NCBI GenBank assembly: GCA_036489765.1
Contig: DASXFE010000059.1
Coordinates: forward strand, 1-64,000
Reading direction: 5' to 3'
DNA from: DATARH01 sp036489765
Lineage (GTDB): Bacteria; Pseudomonadota; Alphaproteobacteria; ATCC43930; CGMCC-115725
Length of the DNA: 64,000 nucleotides
A program made the position numbers and the translations under genes. Positions 16,733 through 26,948 of the stretch are shown here, in pieces. The notes under the pieces were generated by a model, which saw nothing but the letters and a program-made list of their open reading frames with translations, was not told where the DNA came from and ran no database searches. Positions within the stretch are counted from its first letter, which is position 1. The number at the start of each line of letters is the position of its first letter.

Positions 16733-17992
16733 ATGAGATTTCTCAATAGGCGCACCGCCAGTGTGCTGGCGATGGCGGCGCCATTGGCGTTCGCAGCGGC
16801 TGGCGCGGCCACGGCGGCGGATGACGGGCCCATCAAGATCGGCATCATCGCGGAGCAGTCGGCGATCCTCGGCCAGGCGATCGGCGAGGGGGCGAAGCTC
16901 GCGGTCAACGACATCAACGCCAAGGGCGGCGTGCTCGGCCGCAAGCTCGAACTCGTCATCTACGACGACCATTCCTCGGCCGCCGACGCGGTGCGCGCCT
17001 ATCAGCGCGCGGTGCAGCAGGACCATGTCAGCGCTGTCGTTTCGACCTTTATCAGCGAGGTCTACCTCGCGCTCGAACCGTGGTCGGCCCGGCTGAAAAT
17101 GCCCACGATCACGTCCGGCGCGGCGTCGAACCTGATCTCGAAACAGGTCCACGACGATTACGACAAGTTCAAATACGTCTTCGAAGGCTGGCTGCCCGCG
17201 CCGATCCTGGCGCAGGCGGTGTGCGATTCGTCGAAGGACACGTTTGTCGACATGCTGCATATGAAGTCGGCGGCGATCGTCAGCGAGGATGCCGACTGGA
17301 CCACCCCGCTCGACGCCGCGCAGCAGGATTGCCTGCCGAAGGTCGGTCTCAAGGTCACCGATCACATCCGCTTCAACCCGGACACGACCGATTTCACGCC
17401 GATCTTCAACAAGGTCGAGGCGGGTCACCCCGATGTGATCATCACGGGGATGGCGCATGTCGGCGTACAGCCGACCGTGCAATGGCATGACCAGCATGTG
17501 CCGATCCCGATGGGCGGCAATAGCGGCCAGGCCACCAATCCGACCTTCTGGAAGACCACCAACGGTGCCGCCGACGGCGTCATCACGCAGACCGGCACCG
17601 TTGAGGGTCTCGCTTTGACCTCGAAGACGCTGCCGATCGCCCAGGAGTTCATCAAGGACGACGGCAAGTTCCCGGCGTTCACCGGGTTCACCACCTACGA
17701 CAACGTGATGGCCCTCGCCCAGGCGATGCAGCGGGCCGGCTCGACCGATCCCGACAAAATCGTCGCCGAGATGGAAAAGACGAATATGGAGGGGACGCTC
17801 GGGACGCTCGCCTTCTACGGCAAGGGCGACCCCTATACGCATGCCATGAAGTACGGGCCGAAATTCGTCACCGGGACCTTCATGCAGTGGCAGGACGGCA
17901 AGCAGGTCTGCATCTGGCCGCGCGACAAATGTCCGAACCCGATCAAATTCCCGAGCTTCGTCAAACTGCCCGAGCAGCACGCCGCGAATTAA
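16733..17992 (+). CDS. Branched-chain amino acid-type ABC transporter substrate-binding protein
   Basis: A 419-residue periplasmic binding protein of the Leu/Ile/Val or amide-binding type (type I fold). A Sec signal peptide (MRFLNRRTASVLAMAAP.., cleavage near ATA-ADD) precedes IKIGIIAEQSAILGQAIGEG, AKLAVNDINAKGGVLGRKLEL and DHSSAADAVRAYQRAV. Lobe 2 contains SAAIVSEDADWTTPLDAAQQ and VEAGHPDVIITGM. The ATG at 16733 has GGGGAGG just upstream. It is followed by LivH, LivM and a fused ATPase gene, so this is the capture protein of a full importer. The ligand is unknown; this family also binds amides, urea and aromatic acids. Confidence 0.92.
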   Translation: MRFLNRRTASVLAMAAPLAFAAAGAATAADDGPIKIGIIAEQSAILGQAIGEGAKLAVNDINAKGGVLGRKLELVIYDDHSSAADAVRAYQRAVQQDHVSAVVSTFISEVYLALEPWSARLKMPTITSGAASNLISKQVHDDYDKFKYVFEGWLPAPILAQAVCDSSKDTFVDMLHMKSAAIVSEDADWTTPLDAAQQDCLPKVGLKVTDHIRFNPDTTDFTPIFNKVEAGHPDVIITGMAHVGVQPTVQWHDQHVPIPMGGNSGQATNPTFWKTTNGAADGVITQTGTVEGLALTSKTLPIAQEFIKDDGKFPAFTGFTTYDNVMALAQAMQRAGSTDPDKIVAEMEKTNMEGTLGTLAFYGKGDPYTHAMKYGPKFVTGTFMQWQDGKQVCIWPRDKCPNPIKFPSFVKLPEQHAAN

Positions 17993-18014
17993 GTGGTGAG
18001 GGGGCATTTTTCCT

Positions 18015-18096
18015 CGTCATTCCCGCGAAGGCGGGAATCCAGGGGCCAACGCTTCGCCGCTTGCCCCTGGACCCCCGCTTTCGCGGGGGCGACGAA
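18015..18096. repeat. Palindromic repeat (GTCATTCCCGCGAAGG type)
   Basis: The arms GTCATTCCCGCGAAGGCGGG and CCCCCGCTTTCGCGGGGGCGAC flank a smaller pair, CCAGGGGC/GCCCCTGG. Intergenic between the binding-protein gene and LivH of the importer. It could stabilise the upstream message or reduce read-through. Related copies lie at 21921, 45756, 55951 and 57978. Confidence 0.7.
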
Positions 18097-18157
18097 CGGA
18101 AAATCTGAAACGATGCTCCCTCGACACCACTGACCACGATTCCGAACGAGACCCGCC

Positions 18158-19033
18158 GTGGTTGCCCTCCAGATACTCGTCGACGGGTTCGCGATCAGTG
18201 CGCTCTACGGGCTCGGCGCGGTCGGGTTTACGCTGATGTTCGGCGTGTGCGGGGTTCTCAACCTTGCGCATGGCGGGATCATGGTGATCGCCGCCCTCGT
18301 CGGCTGGTGGGTCGCCGCCGATTACGGCGCCGGCCCCTATGGCGGCGCGGCGATCGGCGTGCTCGCGGGCGTCATCGCCTCGTTCGTGACCTATTACGCG
18401 GTGATCCGGCCGGTCCAGCGCTCGAAGGCGATCCCCGCGGTCGAGGAGGAAATCTTCATCCTGACCGCGACCCTCCTCTGGGGGATCATGCTGCAGGTTG
18501 GGCTCGATTATCTCTTCAGCAACAACCCGATCACGATCCAGCCGCTGCTGCCGGGCGTCCTGTCGATCTTCGGCGTGCGGACGCCGTGGAACGAGGTACT
18601 GATCGCTGTCTTGTGCTGGGGGTTCATCGGGCTGCTGTCGCTCCTCGTCAACTGCACCGGCATCGGCAAGCAGATCTTCGCCGCGTCGGTCAATCCGCGC
18701 GCGCTGACGCTGCTCGGCTACGATCTCGGCCGCATCTATCTGATCGTATGGGCGATCTACGGGGTGTTGGCGGGCCTTGCCGGGGTGCTGCTGGCGTCGT
18801 TCCTCGGGGCGAGCGCCGACAATGCCGGGGCGCTAACGGCGAGCGCGTTCACGATCGTGATCCTCGGCGGGCTCGGCAGCGTGCCGGGGTCGCTGATCGC
18901 CGCCTATATCGTCGGCTACGCCGAGACCATCACCGCCTATCTGATCGCGCCGACGTTGCGGCCGATCCCGGCGCTCCTGATCCTCGTGATCGTGATCTAT
19001 CTGCGGCCGCAAGGCTTGTTGGGGCGGCGCTGA
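18158..19033 (+). CDS. Branched-chain amino acid-type ABC transporter permease (LivH-like)
   Basis: A 291-residue inner-membrane permease with about eight hydrophobic segments. Family motifs are GLGAVGFTLMFGVCGVLNLAHGG near the N-terminus, LTLLGYDLGRIYLIVWAIYG in the middle, and TIVILGGLGSVPGSLIAAYIVG before the last helix. It ends in the typical YLRPQGLLGRR. The start is GTG at 18158. The stop overlaps the LivM start by one base (TGATG), so the two permeases are translationally coupled and should form the heterodimeric channel. Confidence 0.93.
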   Translation: MVALQILVDGFAISALYGLGAVGFTLMFGVCGVLNLAHGGIMVIAALVGWWVAADYGAGPYGGAAIGVLAGVIASFVTYYAVIRPVQRSKAIPAVEEEIFILTATLLWGIMLQVGLDYLFSNNPITIQPLLPGVLSIFGVRTPWNEVLIAVLCWGFIGLLSLLVNCTGIGKQIFAASVNPRALTLLGYDLGRIYLIVWAIYGVLAGLAGVLLASFLGASADNAGALTASAFTIVILGGLGSVPGSLIAAYIVGYAETITAYLIAPTLRPIPALLILVIVIYLRPQGLLGRR

Positions 19034-19949
19034 TGTTGAGCCGCCCCGCGGGTATCGCCGTCATCGTTGTGCTGCTGATCGCCGGCGTCTCGGCGCCCTT
19101 GTGGCTCGACGCCTACTACCTCGGGATCTTCACGACGGCCTATTATTTCGGCGTCTTCGCGATGTCGTGGGACCTGCTGTTCGGTTTTGCCGGCGAGGTC
19201 AATTTCGGGCCGACCTTTCTAATCGGGCTTGGCGCCTATGGGGCCGGGCTGATGAACAACGGGGGCCTGCCGATCCCGTTATGCCTCATCGGCGGGGCAG
19301 TTGTCGCGGTCATCGGCGGGGTCGTCCTTGCGGTGCCGGCGCTGCGGCTGCGCGGGCCGTATTTCGGCCTCCTCACGCTCGTCGCGGTGCTGCTGCTCCT
19401 CGATTTCATCGTCATCTTTGCGGCGCAGACCGGCGGCGAGATCGGCATGATGGTGCCCGACGTGCTCTCGGTCTCGACCAACGTCAATTACTGGTACGCG
19501 TTCGGTTTCCTGGTGATTTCCGCGGTCATCCTGTTCGTGCTGTCGCGCTCGGCGCTGGGCCTCATCCTGCAGGCGACCGGGCAGGATCGGGTCGAGGCGC
19601 AAGCGCTCGGCTTCAACGTCACCAAGCACAAGATCGCGGCGTTTTCGATCAGCGCGCTCTTTTCCGGACTCGCCGGCGCGATGATGACCTTTTACCAGGG
19701 CACTGCCTCGGTCGATCAGATGGTCGATCTGGGGATCGCGGTGCAGATCATCATCGCGGTCGTCTTCGGCGGGCGGCGGACGATCCTCGGCGGCATCCTC
19801 GGCGCGATCTTCCTCGTGCTGTTTGACGAGATCCTGCGGCCGATCGGGCAGCTCAACACCTTTGTCGTCTCGGGGATCGCACTTCTCGTCATCTTGTTCC
19901 TGCCGGACGGCGTGCTCGGCTGGGTGCTGCGGCCGCGGGAAGAGCGGTG

Positions 19950-19950
<1 letters not shown>
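19033..19950 (+). CDS. Branched-chain amino acid-type ABC transporter permease (LivM-like)
   Basis: A 305-residue membrane protein, the second permease of the importer. It has the LivM hallmarks AMSWDLLFGFAGEVNFG, LIGLGAYGAGLM, ALRLRGPYFGLLTLV and ATGQDRVEAQALGFNVTKHK (the coupling-helix region that meets the ATPase). IIIAVVFGGRRTILGGILGA follows before the last helices. The start overlaps the LivH stop, and its own stop overlaps the ATG of the fused ATPase (TGATG at 19948-19952), which suggests strict stoichiometric coupling. Confidence 0.93.
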
Positions 19951-21434
<1,484 letters not shown>

Positions 21435-21439
21435 ACGCT

Positions 21440-21475
21440 GTCCTTGCTTCGCTTCGCTCGCAATGACAGCGTCCC
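21440..21475. repeat. Half-copy of the GTCATTGCGAGG-type repeat
   Basis: CTTCGCTCGCAATGACAGCG matches one arm of the repeats at 5319-5404 and 33259-33353. It lies between the convergent stops of the ATPase gene and the decarboxylase-like gene. Confidence 0.5.
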
Positions 21476-21479
21476 GCCG

Positions 21480-21878
21480 TCACTTCTTCCCCAGCACACC
21501 CTCCGCCACCAGCACCTCGTGCGCGGCGCGGAAGGCGTCGAGGCCGGCAGGGATGCCGCAATAGGCGGTCGCGTGAAGGAGCGCGGCCTTGATCTCGTCG
21601 ACGGTGACGCCGTTATTGAGCGCGCCCTTGACGTGGAGCTTGATCTCGGGCGCGCGGTTGAGCGCGGTCAGCATCGCCAGGTTCATCAGGCTGCGCGTCT
21701 TCTTATCGAGCGTGCCTTCGCCCCAGGCCCAACCCCAGGCCCACGCGGTCGTCGCGCGCTGGAACGACATCATGAACTCGTCGGCACGTGACATCGACGC
21801 ATCGACATAAGCCGGCCCCAGCACCTCGCGCCGGATCGGCATGCCTTTTTGAAACAGGGCCTCGTCTTCGCCAGCCAT
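21480..21878 (-). CDS. Carboxymuconolactone decarboxylase family protein (PcaC-like)
   Basis: A 132-residue all-helical CMD/AhpD-fold protein. The core resembles 4-carboxymuconolactone decarboxylase: LDKKTRSLMNLAMLTALNR, EIKLHVKGALNNGVTVDEI and LLHATAYCGIPAGLDAFRAAHEVL. No redox CxxC of the AhpD type is present, so a decarboxylase- or isomerase-like role is more likely than peroxidase. Genuine PcaC acts in protocatechuate breakdown, but no other pca genes are nearby; the substrate is therefore uncertain. RBS AAAGGTGA precedes the ATG at 21878. Confidence 0.85.
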   Translation of the reverse strand: MAGEDEALFQKGMPIRREVLGPAYVDASMSRADEFMMSFQRATTAWAWGWAWGEGTLDKKTRSLMNLAMLTALNRAPEIKLHVKGALNNGVTVDEIKAALLHATAYCGIPAGLDAFRAAHEVLVAEGVLGKK

Positions 21879-21920
21879 AGGTCACCTTTCGGAAGGAAGA
21901 ATCGCCGCGCAGCCTACTCC

Positions 21921-21965
21921 TCTCCCGGCATTCCCGCGAAGGCGGCAATCCGGGGGTTTGCGGCT
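21921..21965. repeat. Partial GTCATTCCCGCGAAGG-type repeat
   Basis: CATTCCCGCGAAGGCGGCAATCC matches one arm of the copy at 18015-18096 with one change. It lies between the decarboxylase-like gene and the semialdehyde dehydrogenase gene. Confidence 0.5.
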
Positions 21966-22023
21966 CCGGCACCTGGAAGCGCCGCCCCCATCGATCTAGC
22001 CGGGAGCGGCCGCAGCCCTCGGG

Positions 22024-23460
22024 TTACAGCCCCGCCTGCGTCACGAACTTGGTGTTGAGGTACGACTCGATCGCCTCGGAGCCGCCTTCGGAGCCGTAGC
22101 CCGAATCCTTGACGCCGCCGAACGGCACCTCGGGGAGGGCGAGGCCGTGGTGGTTGATCGAGATCATGCCGGTTTCGACCGCCGCCGCGACCGCCTGGGC
22201 CGTCTTCGCCGAGCGGGTGTAGGCGTAGGCGGCGAGGCCGTAGGGCAGGCGGTTCGCCTCTTCGACGACATCGTCAAAGCCCTTGAACGGCGTGATGATC
22301 GCGACCGGCCCGAACGGCTCCTCGCTCATGATCCGCGAATCCATCGGCACGTCGGTGAGGACTGTCGGCTCGAAGAAATTGCCCTTGTTGCCGATGCGGT
22401 TGCCGCCGGTCTTGAGGCTCGCGCCCTTTTGCACGGCGTCGCTGATAAAGCTCTCCATCGCGGTGATGCGGCGCGGGTTGGCCATCGGACCCATCTGGGT
22501 GCCCTTGTCCATGCCGTCGCCGATCCGGGCCGCCTTGACGCCGTCGGTAAACTTGCCGACGAACTCGTTATAGACGCCTTCCTGCACCAGAAGCCGCGTC
22601 GGCGAGACGCAGACCTGGCCGGCGTTGCGGAGCTTGTTGACCGAGAGGAGCTTGGCGGCGAGGTCGACATCGGCGTCGTCGAAGACGATCGACGGTGCAT
22701 GCCCGCCGAGCTCCATCGTCACCCGCTTCATATGCGCGCCGGCGATCGCGGCGAGCTGCTTGCCGACAGCGGTCGAGCCGGTGAACGACATCTTGCGGAT
22801 GATCGGATGCGGGATCAGGTACTCCGAGATCTCGGAGGGGATGCCGTAGACGAGGTTGATGACGCCGTTCGGCACGCCGGCATCGGCAAACGCACGGATC
22901 AACTCGGCCGGCGCGGCCGGGGTCTCTTCGGGCGCCTTGATGATGATCGAGCAGCCGGCCGCGAGCGCGCAGCTCAATTTGCGGACGACCTGGTTGATCG
23001 GGAAATTCCACGGCGTGAAGGCGGCGACCGGACCGACCGGCTCCTTGACGACGAGCTGGTAGATACCCTCGGCGCGGGCCGGGATCACGCGGCCATAGGT
23101 GCGCCGCGCCTCTTCGGCGAACCAGTCGATGACATCGGCGCCGGCGAGCGTCTCGCCCTTCGCCTCGGGCAGCGGCTTGCCTTGCTCCTGCGTCAGCAGC
23201 GGCGCGATCGCGTCGGCCCGCTCGCGCAGGATGTTGGCGGCCTTGCGCATCACCTTGGAGCGGTCGAAGGCCGACACTTTGCGCCAGACGCGGAAGCCCT
23301 TGTCGGCGGCGTCGAGGGCGCGGTCGAGGTCGCTCTTGTCGGCATGCGCGACGGTGCCGATTTCGTCGCCGGTCGCCGGGTTGACGACCGGGATCGAGCG
23401 GCCGCCGGCGGCCTTGGTCCATTGCCCGTCGATGAACAGCAGCACATCTGGATACGACAT
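22024..23460 (-). CDS. NAD(P)-dependent succinate-semialdehyde dehydrogenase-like aldehyde dehydrogenase
   Basis: A 478-residue aldehyde dehydrogenase closest in pattern to GabD. It oxidises a short-chain semialdehyde to the acid with NAD(P). Catalytic Cys284 lies in NAGQVCVSPTR, the general-base Glu250 in MELGGHAP, the oxyanion Asn in PWNFP, and the coenzyme loop in FTGSTAVGKQ. EEPFGPVAII and the C-terminal PFGGVKDSGYGSEGG are intact. It could accept succinate, malonate or glutarate semialdehyde, the last two being products of omega-amino acid transaminases such as the one at 29328-30713. RBS GGGAGA precedes the ATG at 23460. Confidence 0.88.
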   Translation of the reverse strand: MSYPDVLLFIDGQWTKAAGGRSIPVVNPATGDEIGTVAHADKSDLDRALDAADKGFRVWRKVSAFDRSKVMRKAANILRERADAIAPLLTQEQGKPLPEAKGETLAGADVIDWFAEEARRTYGRVIPARAEGIYQLVVKEPVGPVAAFTPWNFPINQVVRKLSCALAAGCSIIIKAPEETPAAPAELIRAFADAGVPNGVINLVYGIPSEISEYLIPHPIIRKMSFTGSTAVGKQLAAIAGAHMKRVTMELGGHAPSIVFDDADVDLAAKLLSVNKLRNAGQVCVSPTRLLVQEGVYNEFVGKFTDGVKAARIGDGMDKGTQMGPMANPRRITAMESFISDAVQKGASLKTGGNRIGNKGNFFEPTVLTDVPMDSRIMSEEPFGPVAIITPFKGFDDVVEEANRLPYGLAAYAYTRSAKTAQAVAAAVETGMISINHHGLALPEVPFGGVKDSGYGSEGGSEAIESYLNTKFVTQAGL

Positions 23461-23483
23461 GTGATTCTCCCGGTTGTTGTCCT

Positions 23484-23568
23484 GTCGTTGCGAGGAGCGC
23501 AGCGCCGCGGCAATCCCGATCGGGGGAAATCCTGCGGAGGGGGATTGATGCGCTGCGTTCGCAACGAC
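23484..23568. repeat. Palindromic repeat (GTCATTGCGAGGAGC type)
   Basis: TCGTTGCGAGGAGCG on the left and GCGTTCGCAACGA on the right enclose CGGCAATCCCGATCGGGG. It fills most of the gap between the dehydrogenase and molybdoenzyme genes. The two outer arms carry compensating changes (TCGTTG/CAACGA) relative to other copies. Confidence 0.65.
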
Positions 23569-23645
23569 GCGCTAATTCGAACGTGCTCTAACACGCCGCT
23601 CCGGGCGTGCGCAATATACGTCTCGATATAACGAACCGGCAGGTT

Positions 23646-25940
23646 TCAGTCGGCGGCGTCAGCCAGCACCGGCGGTACGAAGGCCCTGACCGACGGCGGC
23701 TCCGCACAGCGCTCGACCTCGACGAGCGCGGTCGCGGAGCTGGGGCCCTGGCCGAGCCGCGAGGTGCCGTGATCCTGGGTCAGGACGTTGGCGTTGCCAT
23801 GGGCGCAGGCGTCGCCCTCGGCCGGATCGTACCAGGCGCCACACGATAGCCGCACGACTCCCGGCCGCACCGCGTCGGTCAGCATCGCACCTGCGAAGCA
23901 GGCGCCGCGGCCATTGAAGACCCGGACGATCTCGCCCTCGGCGATGCCGCGCGCGGCGGCGTCGGCCGGATTGATCGACAGCGCCTCGTGCCCCGACACC
24001 TTGCCGCGAGCGGCGACCGGGCCGGCATCCATCTGGCTGTGCAGTTTGTAGCGCGGCTGGCTGGAAACCAGGTGCAGCGGGAATTGTTCGGCGGTGTCGG
24101 CGCCGAGCCATTCCGACGGCTCGATCCAAACCGGGTGCGGGGGACAATCGTCATAGCCGAAACCGGCGATGCGGTCGGAATAGAGCTCGATCAGCCCCGA
24201 CGGGGTCGGCAGTTTGTGCCCGTCGGGGTCGGCACGGAAATCGCCGAGGATCACGTATTCGTCGCTCTTCGGCGGGATCTCGACCCAGCCTTTTTCCCAG
24301 AATGTCTCGAAATCGGGTACGGCGTTGCTCTGCGCGCGTTCGCGGAAGGTCGCGTAGAGATAGCGGATCCATTCGCCCTCGTCGCGGCCCTCGGCGAAAG
24401 TCTCCTCGCAGCCGACGCGGCGGGCGAGCGCGCGGAAGATGTCGAAATCGGGACGGGCCTCGCCGACCGGGGGGATCGCCCTGTGCATGGCGATGACGAA
24501 GCGGTCGCGCGGGGCGCCGCCGAGGTTGTTGCGCTCGAGCGAGCTCGTCGCCGGAAGGACGATGTCGGCGTGGCGCGCGGTCGCGGTCCACCACGGCTCG
24601 TGCACGACGATCGTCTCGGGTTTCTGCCAGGCGCGGCGCAGTCGATTGAGGTCCTGGTGGTGATGGAACGGGTTGCCGCCTGCCCAGTAGACGAGGCGGA
24701 TGTCGGGGTAGACCGCATTTTTGCCGTCGTAATCGTAGGGCTTGCCGGGGTTGAGCAGGCAATCGGCGATGCGGGCGGCGGGGATCGCCATCCGCGCCGG
24801 GTTGGGGATCGTCGGCAGGGCCGGGCCGGGAAAGGCGCTGGGCGGCTCGGCCATGCCGGCCGACGAACCGTAGCCGAAGCCGAACCCGCCCCCGGGCAGG
24901 CCGATCTGGCCGAGACACGCGGCGAGAAGGATGAGCGCCCAATAGGCCTGCTCGCCATGATCGGCCCGCTGCAACGACCACGACGCCGTCAGCATCGTGC
25001 GCTGGCGGGCCATGTCGCGCGCGAGGGTGCGGATCGTCTCGGCCTTGATGCCGGTGATGCGCTCGGCCCAGGCGGCATCTTTGGGCTGGCCGTCGCTCTC
25101 GCCGGTCAGGTACGGCAGGACGCGGGTGAAGCCGGTGCAATAACGGGCGAGGAACGCCTCGTCGTGCCGCCGCTCGGTAACGACCGTATGGGCGAGGGCG
25201 AGCATCATCGCGGCGTCGGTATTGGGGCGGATCGCGATCCATTCCGGCGCCGCCGATTCCGGCCCGTCCTCGCGGATCGGGCTGATGTTGACGACGCGCA
25301 CGCCGGCCTTGGCGAGCGTGACGAAGGCGCCGCTGGTGCCGTGCCAGGCGCACCCGCCCTTGGCGACCTGCGTGTTCTTCGGGTTGGCCCCGCCGAACAT
25401 CACGAACAGCCGCGAATGCCGCGCGATCGAGCTCCACGAGGTCAGCGGCCCGGCGACTGCCTGCGCCGTGCCGAGGATATGCGGCAGAAAGGTCAGCGCG
25501 GTGCCGAAGCTGTAATTGCTGACCTGGTCGACAAACCCGCCGCTGGCACCGAGAAAACGGCGAAGCTGGGCGCGCGCCTCATGAAAGGTCCCGGCCGATG
25601 ACCAGCCTTGCGACCCGCCCATGACCGCGCCCGGCCCATGCTCGCGCCGAACCCGCGACAGCTCGCCGGCGACGAGGTCGAGCGCGCGGTCCCACGACAC
25701 CGGCACGAACCTGTCGCGCCCGCGGCCGGCGCGATCGCCGCCGGCGCCCGGCTGCCACCCCTCGCGCACCATCGGAGTCGCGATGCGGGTCGGCGAATAG
25801 ACGGCGTCGGGGATCGCCTCGATCAGCGGCGACTGATCGGGATCGAGCGGCCAGGGCGTGGCGCCGACGACGCGCCCGTTTTCGATGACCGCGCTGAACG
25901 CGCCAAAATGCGAATGGTGGGAGACGGTGGTGCGATCCAT
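23646..25940 (-). CDS. Molybdopterin oxidoreductase of the BisC/TorA/DMSO-reductase family
   Basis: A 764-residue bis-MGD enzyme that would reduce an S-oxide or N-oxide such as biotin or methionine sulfoxide; BisC-like enzymes are of similar size. The N-terminus has no 4Fe-4S cysteine motif and no Tat signal, which fits the cytoplasmic BisC type. The probable Mo-ligand Ser144 lies in VSNYSFGTA. Cofactor-binding segments include ANPKNTQVAKGG, IRPNTDAAMMLALAH, YWAGGNPFHHHQDLNR, DIVLPATSSLERNN and, near the end, INPADAAARGI and VRLSCGAWYDP. The ATG at 25940 was chosen; longer in-frame sequence upstream overlaps the aldo/keto reductase. It has no membrane or cytochrome partner gene here. Confidence 0.88.
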   Translation of the reverse strand: MDRTTVSHHSHFGAFSAVIENGRVVGATPWPLDPDQSPLIEAIPDAVYSPTRIATPMVREGWQPGAGGDRAGRGRDRFVPVSWDRALDLVAGELSRVRREHGPGAVMGGSQGWSSAGTFHEARAQLRRFLGASGGFVDQVSNYSFGTALTFLPHILGTAQAVAGPLTSWSSIARHSRLFVMFGGANPKNTQVAKGGCAWHGTSGAFVTLAKAGVRVVNISPIREDGPESAAPEWIAIRPNTDAAMMLALAHTVVTERRHDEAFLARYCTGFTRVLPYLTGESDGQPKDAAWAERITGIKAETIRTLARDMARQRTMLTASWSLQRADHGEQAYWALILLAACLGQIGLPGGGFGFGYGSSAGMAEPPSAFPGPALPTIPNPARMAIPAARIADCLLNPGKPYDYDGKNAVYPDIRLVYWAGGNPFHHHQDLNRLRRAWQKPETIVVHEPWWTATARHADIVLPATSSLERNNLGGAPRDRFVIAMHRAIPPVGEARPDFDIFRALARRVGCEETFAEGRDEGEWIRYLYATFRERAQSNAVPDFETFWEKGWVEIPPKSDEYVILGDFRADPDGHKLPTPSGLIELYSDRIAGFGYDDCPPHPVWIEPSEWLGADTAEQFPLHLVSSQPRYKLHSQMDAGPVAARGKVSGHEALSINPADAAARGIAEGEIVRVFNGRGACFAGAMLTDAVRPGVVRLSCGAWYDPAEGDACAHGNANVLTQDHGTSRLGQGPSSATALVEVERCAEPPSVRAFVPPVLADAAD

Positions 25941-25969
25941 GCGCACACTATACGCCTCGCGCCCGCCGG

Positions 25970-26932
25970 TTACACGGATCGATCGACGCGGGCGATCAGC
26001 TCCGGCGGCAGCGGTCCGGCCTCGGCGGCGGCGACGCAAGCAGCAAGCTCGGCGCGGTTCTTGACGCCCAGCACCAACGTGTCGATGTCGAGCGACAGCG
26101 CGTACCGGTGCGCGAGCACCGCCGGGTCCGCGCCGAGCCCGGCGGCGAGGCGACGAAAGCCGGTGGCGCGCTGGTAATCCTTGATTTCGGGGTGGTCGGG
26201 CGGCAGCGGGCGGTCGATCGCGGCCGTCAGTGCGCCGGCCTGCGCCGCGCGGATGCCCATGATCCCGACCCCGTTCGCCCGCGCCGCCGCGATCACCTCG
26301 CGCGACTTTGCCGGGCCGTCGAAGAATTTGAGTCCGCCCAGCGAATCGAGCAGGTTGGCGATGCATTGCACCGCCGCCGGCGCCGGGCGCTCGCCGAGGA
26401 GCTTGATGATCGTGTCCGGGTGGCCGATCCCGGTGAGACCCCAGGCGCCGATCACGCCCTCGCCGACCAGCCGCTCGAACACCGGGCGGACATGATCGAC
26501 AAAGGTGCGGTAGAGGGTCATGCGCTGCGCCGCATCCGGGCGGAGGGCAAGAAAGCTCGCATCGGGCACGACGTTCGAATGCAGCAAGAACAGGTCAAGC
26601 CGCGACAGTCTGAGCCGCGTGAGGCTCGCCTCGATCGAACCGCGGAGGATGCCGTCGATCTCGGCCGCCGGCGCCTCGCCGAGGTTGCATTTGCTGGTGA
26701 CGCGGATGCCGGCAGGAAGCCGGCCGGAAAAGGCGGCGCCGACGACCTCTTCGGCCTTGCCGTCGCCGTAACGCGGGGCAAGGTCGAGAAGGGTGATCCC
26801 GGCGGCGACTGCGTCGTGCACGGTCGCGACGCACTCGTCGAATGTCGTCGGCCCCCACAACATGCCGAGTCCGCCGCCGCCCAGGGTCAGGGTCGAGACC
26901 GGCCACAACCGGCCGAGGTTGCGCTGGTTCAT
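25970..26932 (-). CDS. Aldo/keto reductase
   Basis: A 320-residue TIM-barrel NAD(P)H-dependent reductase. The catalytic tetrad is visible: Asp in LLDLAPRYGDG, Tyr in the same motif, Lys in VTSKCN, and His in LDLFLLHSN. C-terminal cofactor contacts look normal (YALSLDIDTLVLGVKNRAEL). It belongs to the L-fucose/D-threo-aldose dehydrogenase-like group by overall pattern, though the substrate is not certain. RBS GAGGAGG precedes the ATG at 26932. It sits between the LLM gene (16 bases upstream) and the molybdoenzyme gene (29 bases downstream), so the three probably share a transcript. Confidence 0.88.
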   Translation of the reverse strand: MNQRNLGRLWPVSTLTLGGGGLGMLWGPTTFDECVATVHDAVAAGITLLDLAPRYGDGKAEEVVGAAFSGRLPAGIRVTSKCNLGEAPAAEIDGILRGSIEASLTRLRLSRLDLFLLHSNVVPDASFLALRPDAAQRMTLYRTFVDHVRPVFERLVGEGVIGAWGLTGIGHPDTIIKLLGERPAPAAVQCIANLLDSLGGLKFFDGPAKSREVIAAARANGVGIMGIRAAQAGALTAAIDRPLPPDHPEIKDYQRATGFRRLAAGLGADPAVLAHRYALSLDIDTLVLGVKNRAELAACVAAAEAGPLPPELIARVDRSV

Positions 26933-26948
26933 CGCGGCCTCCTCTGCG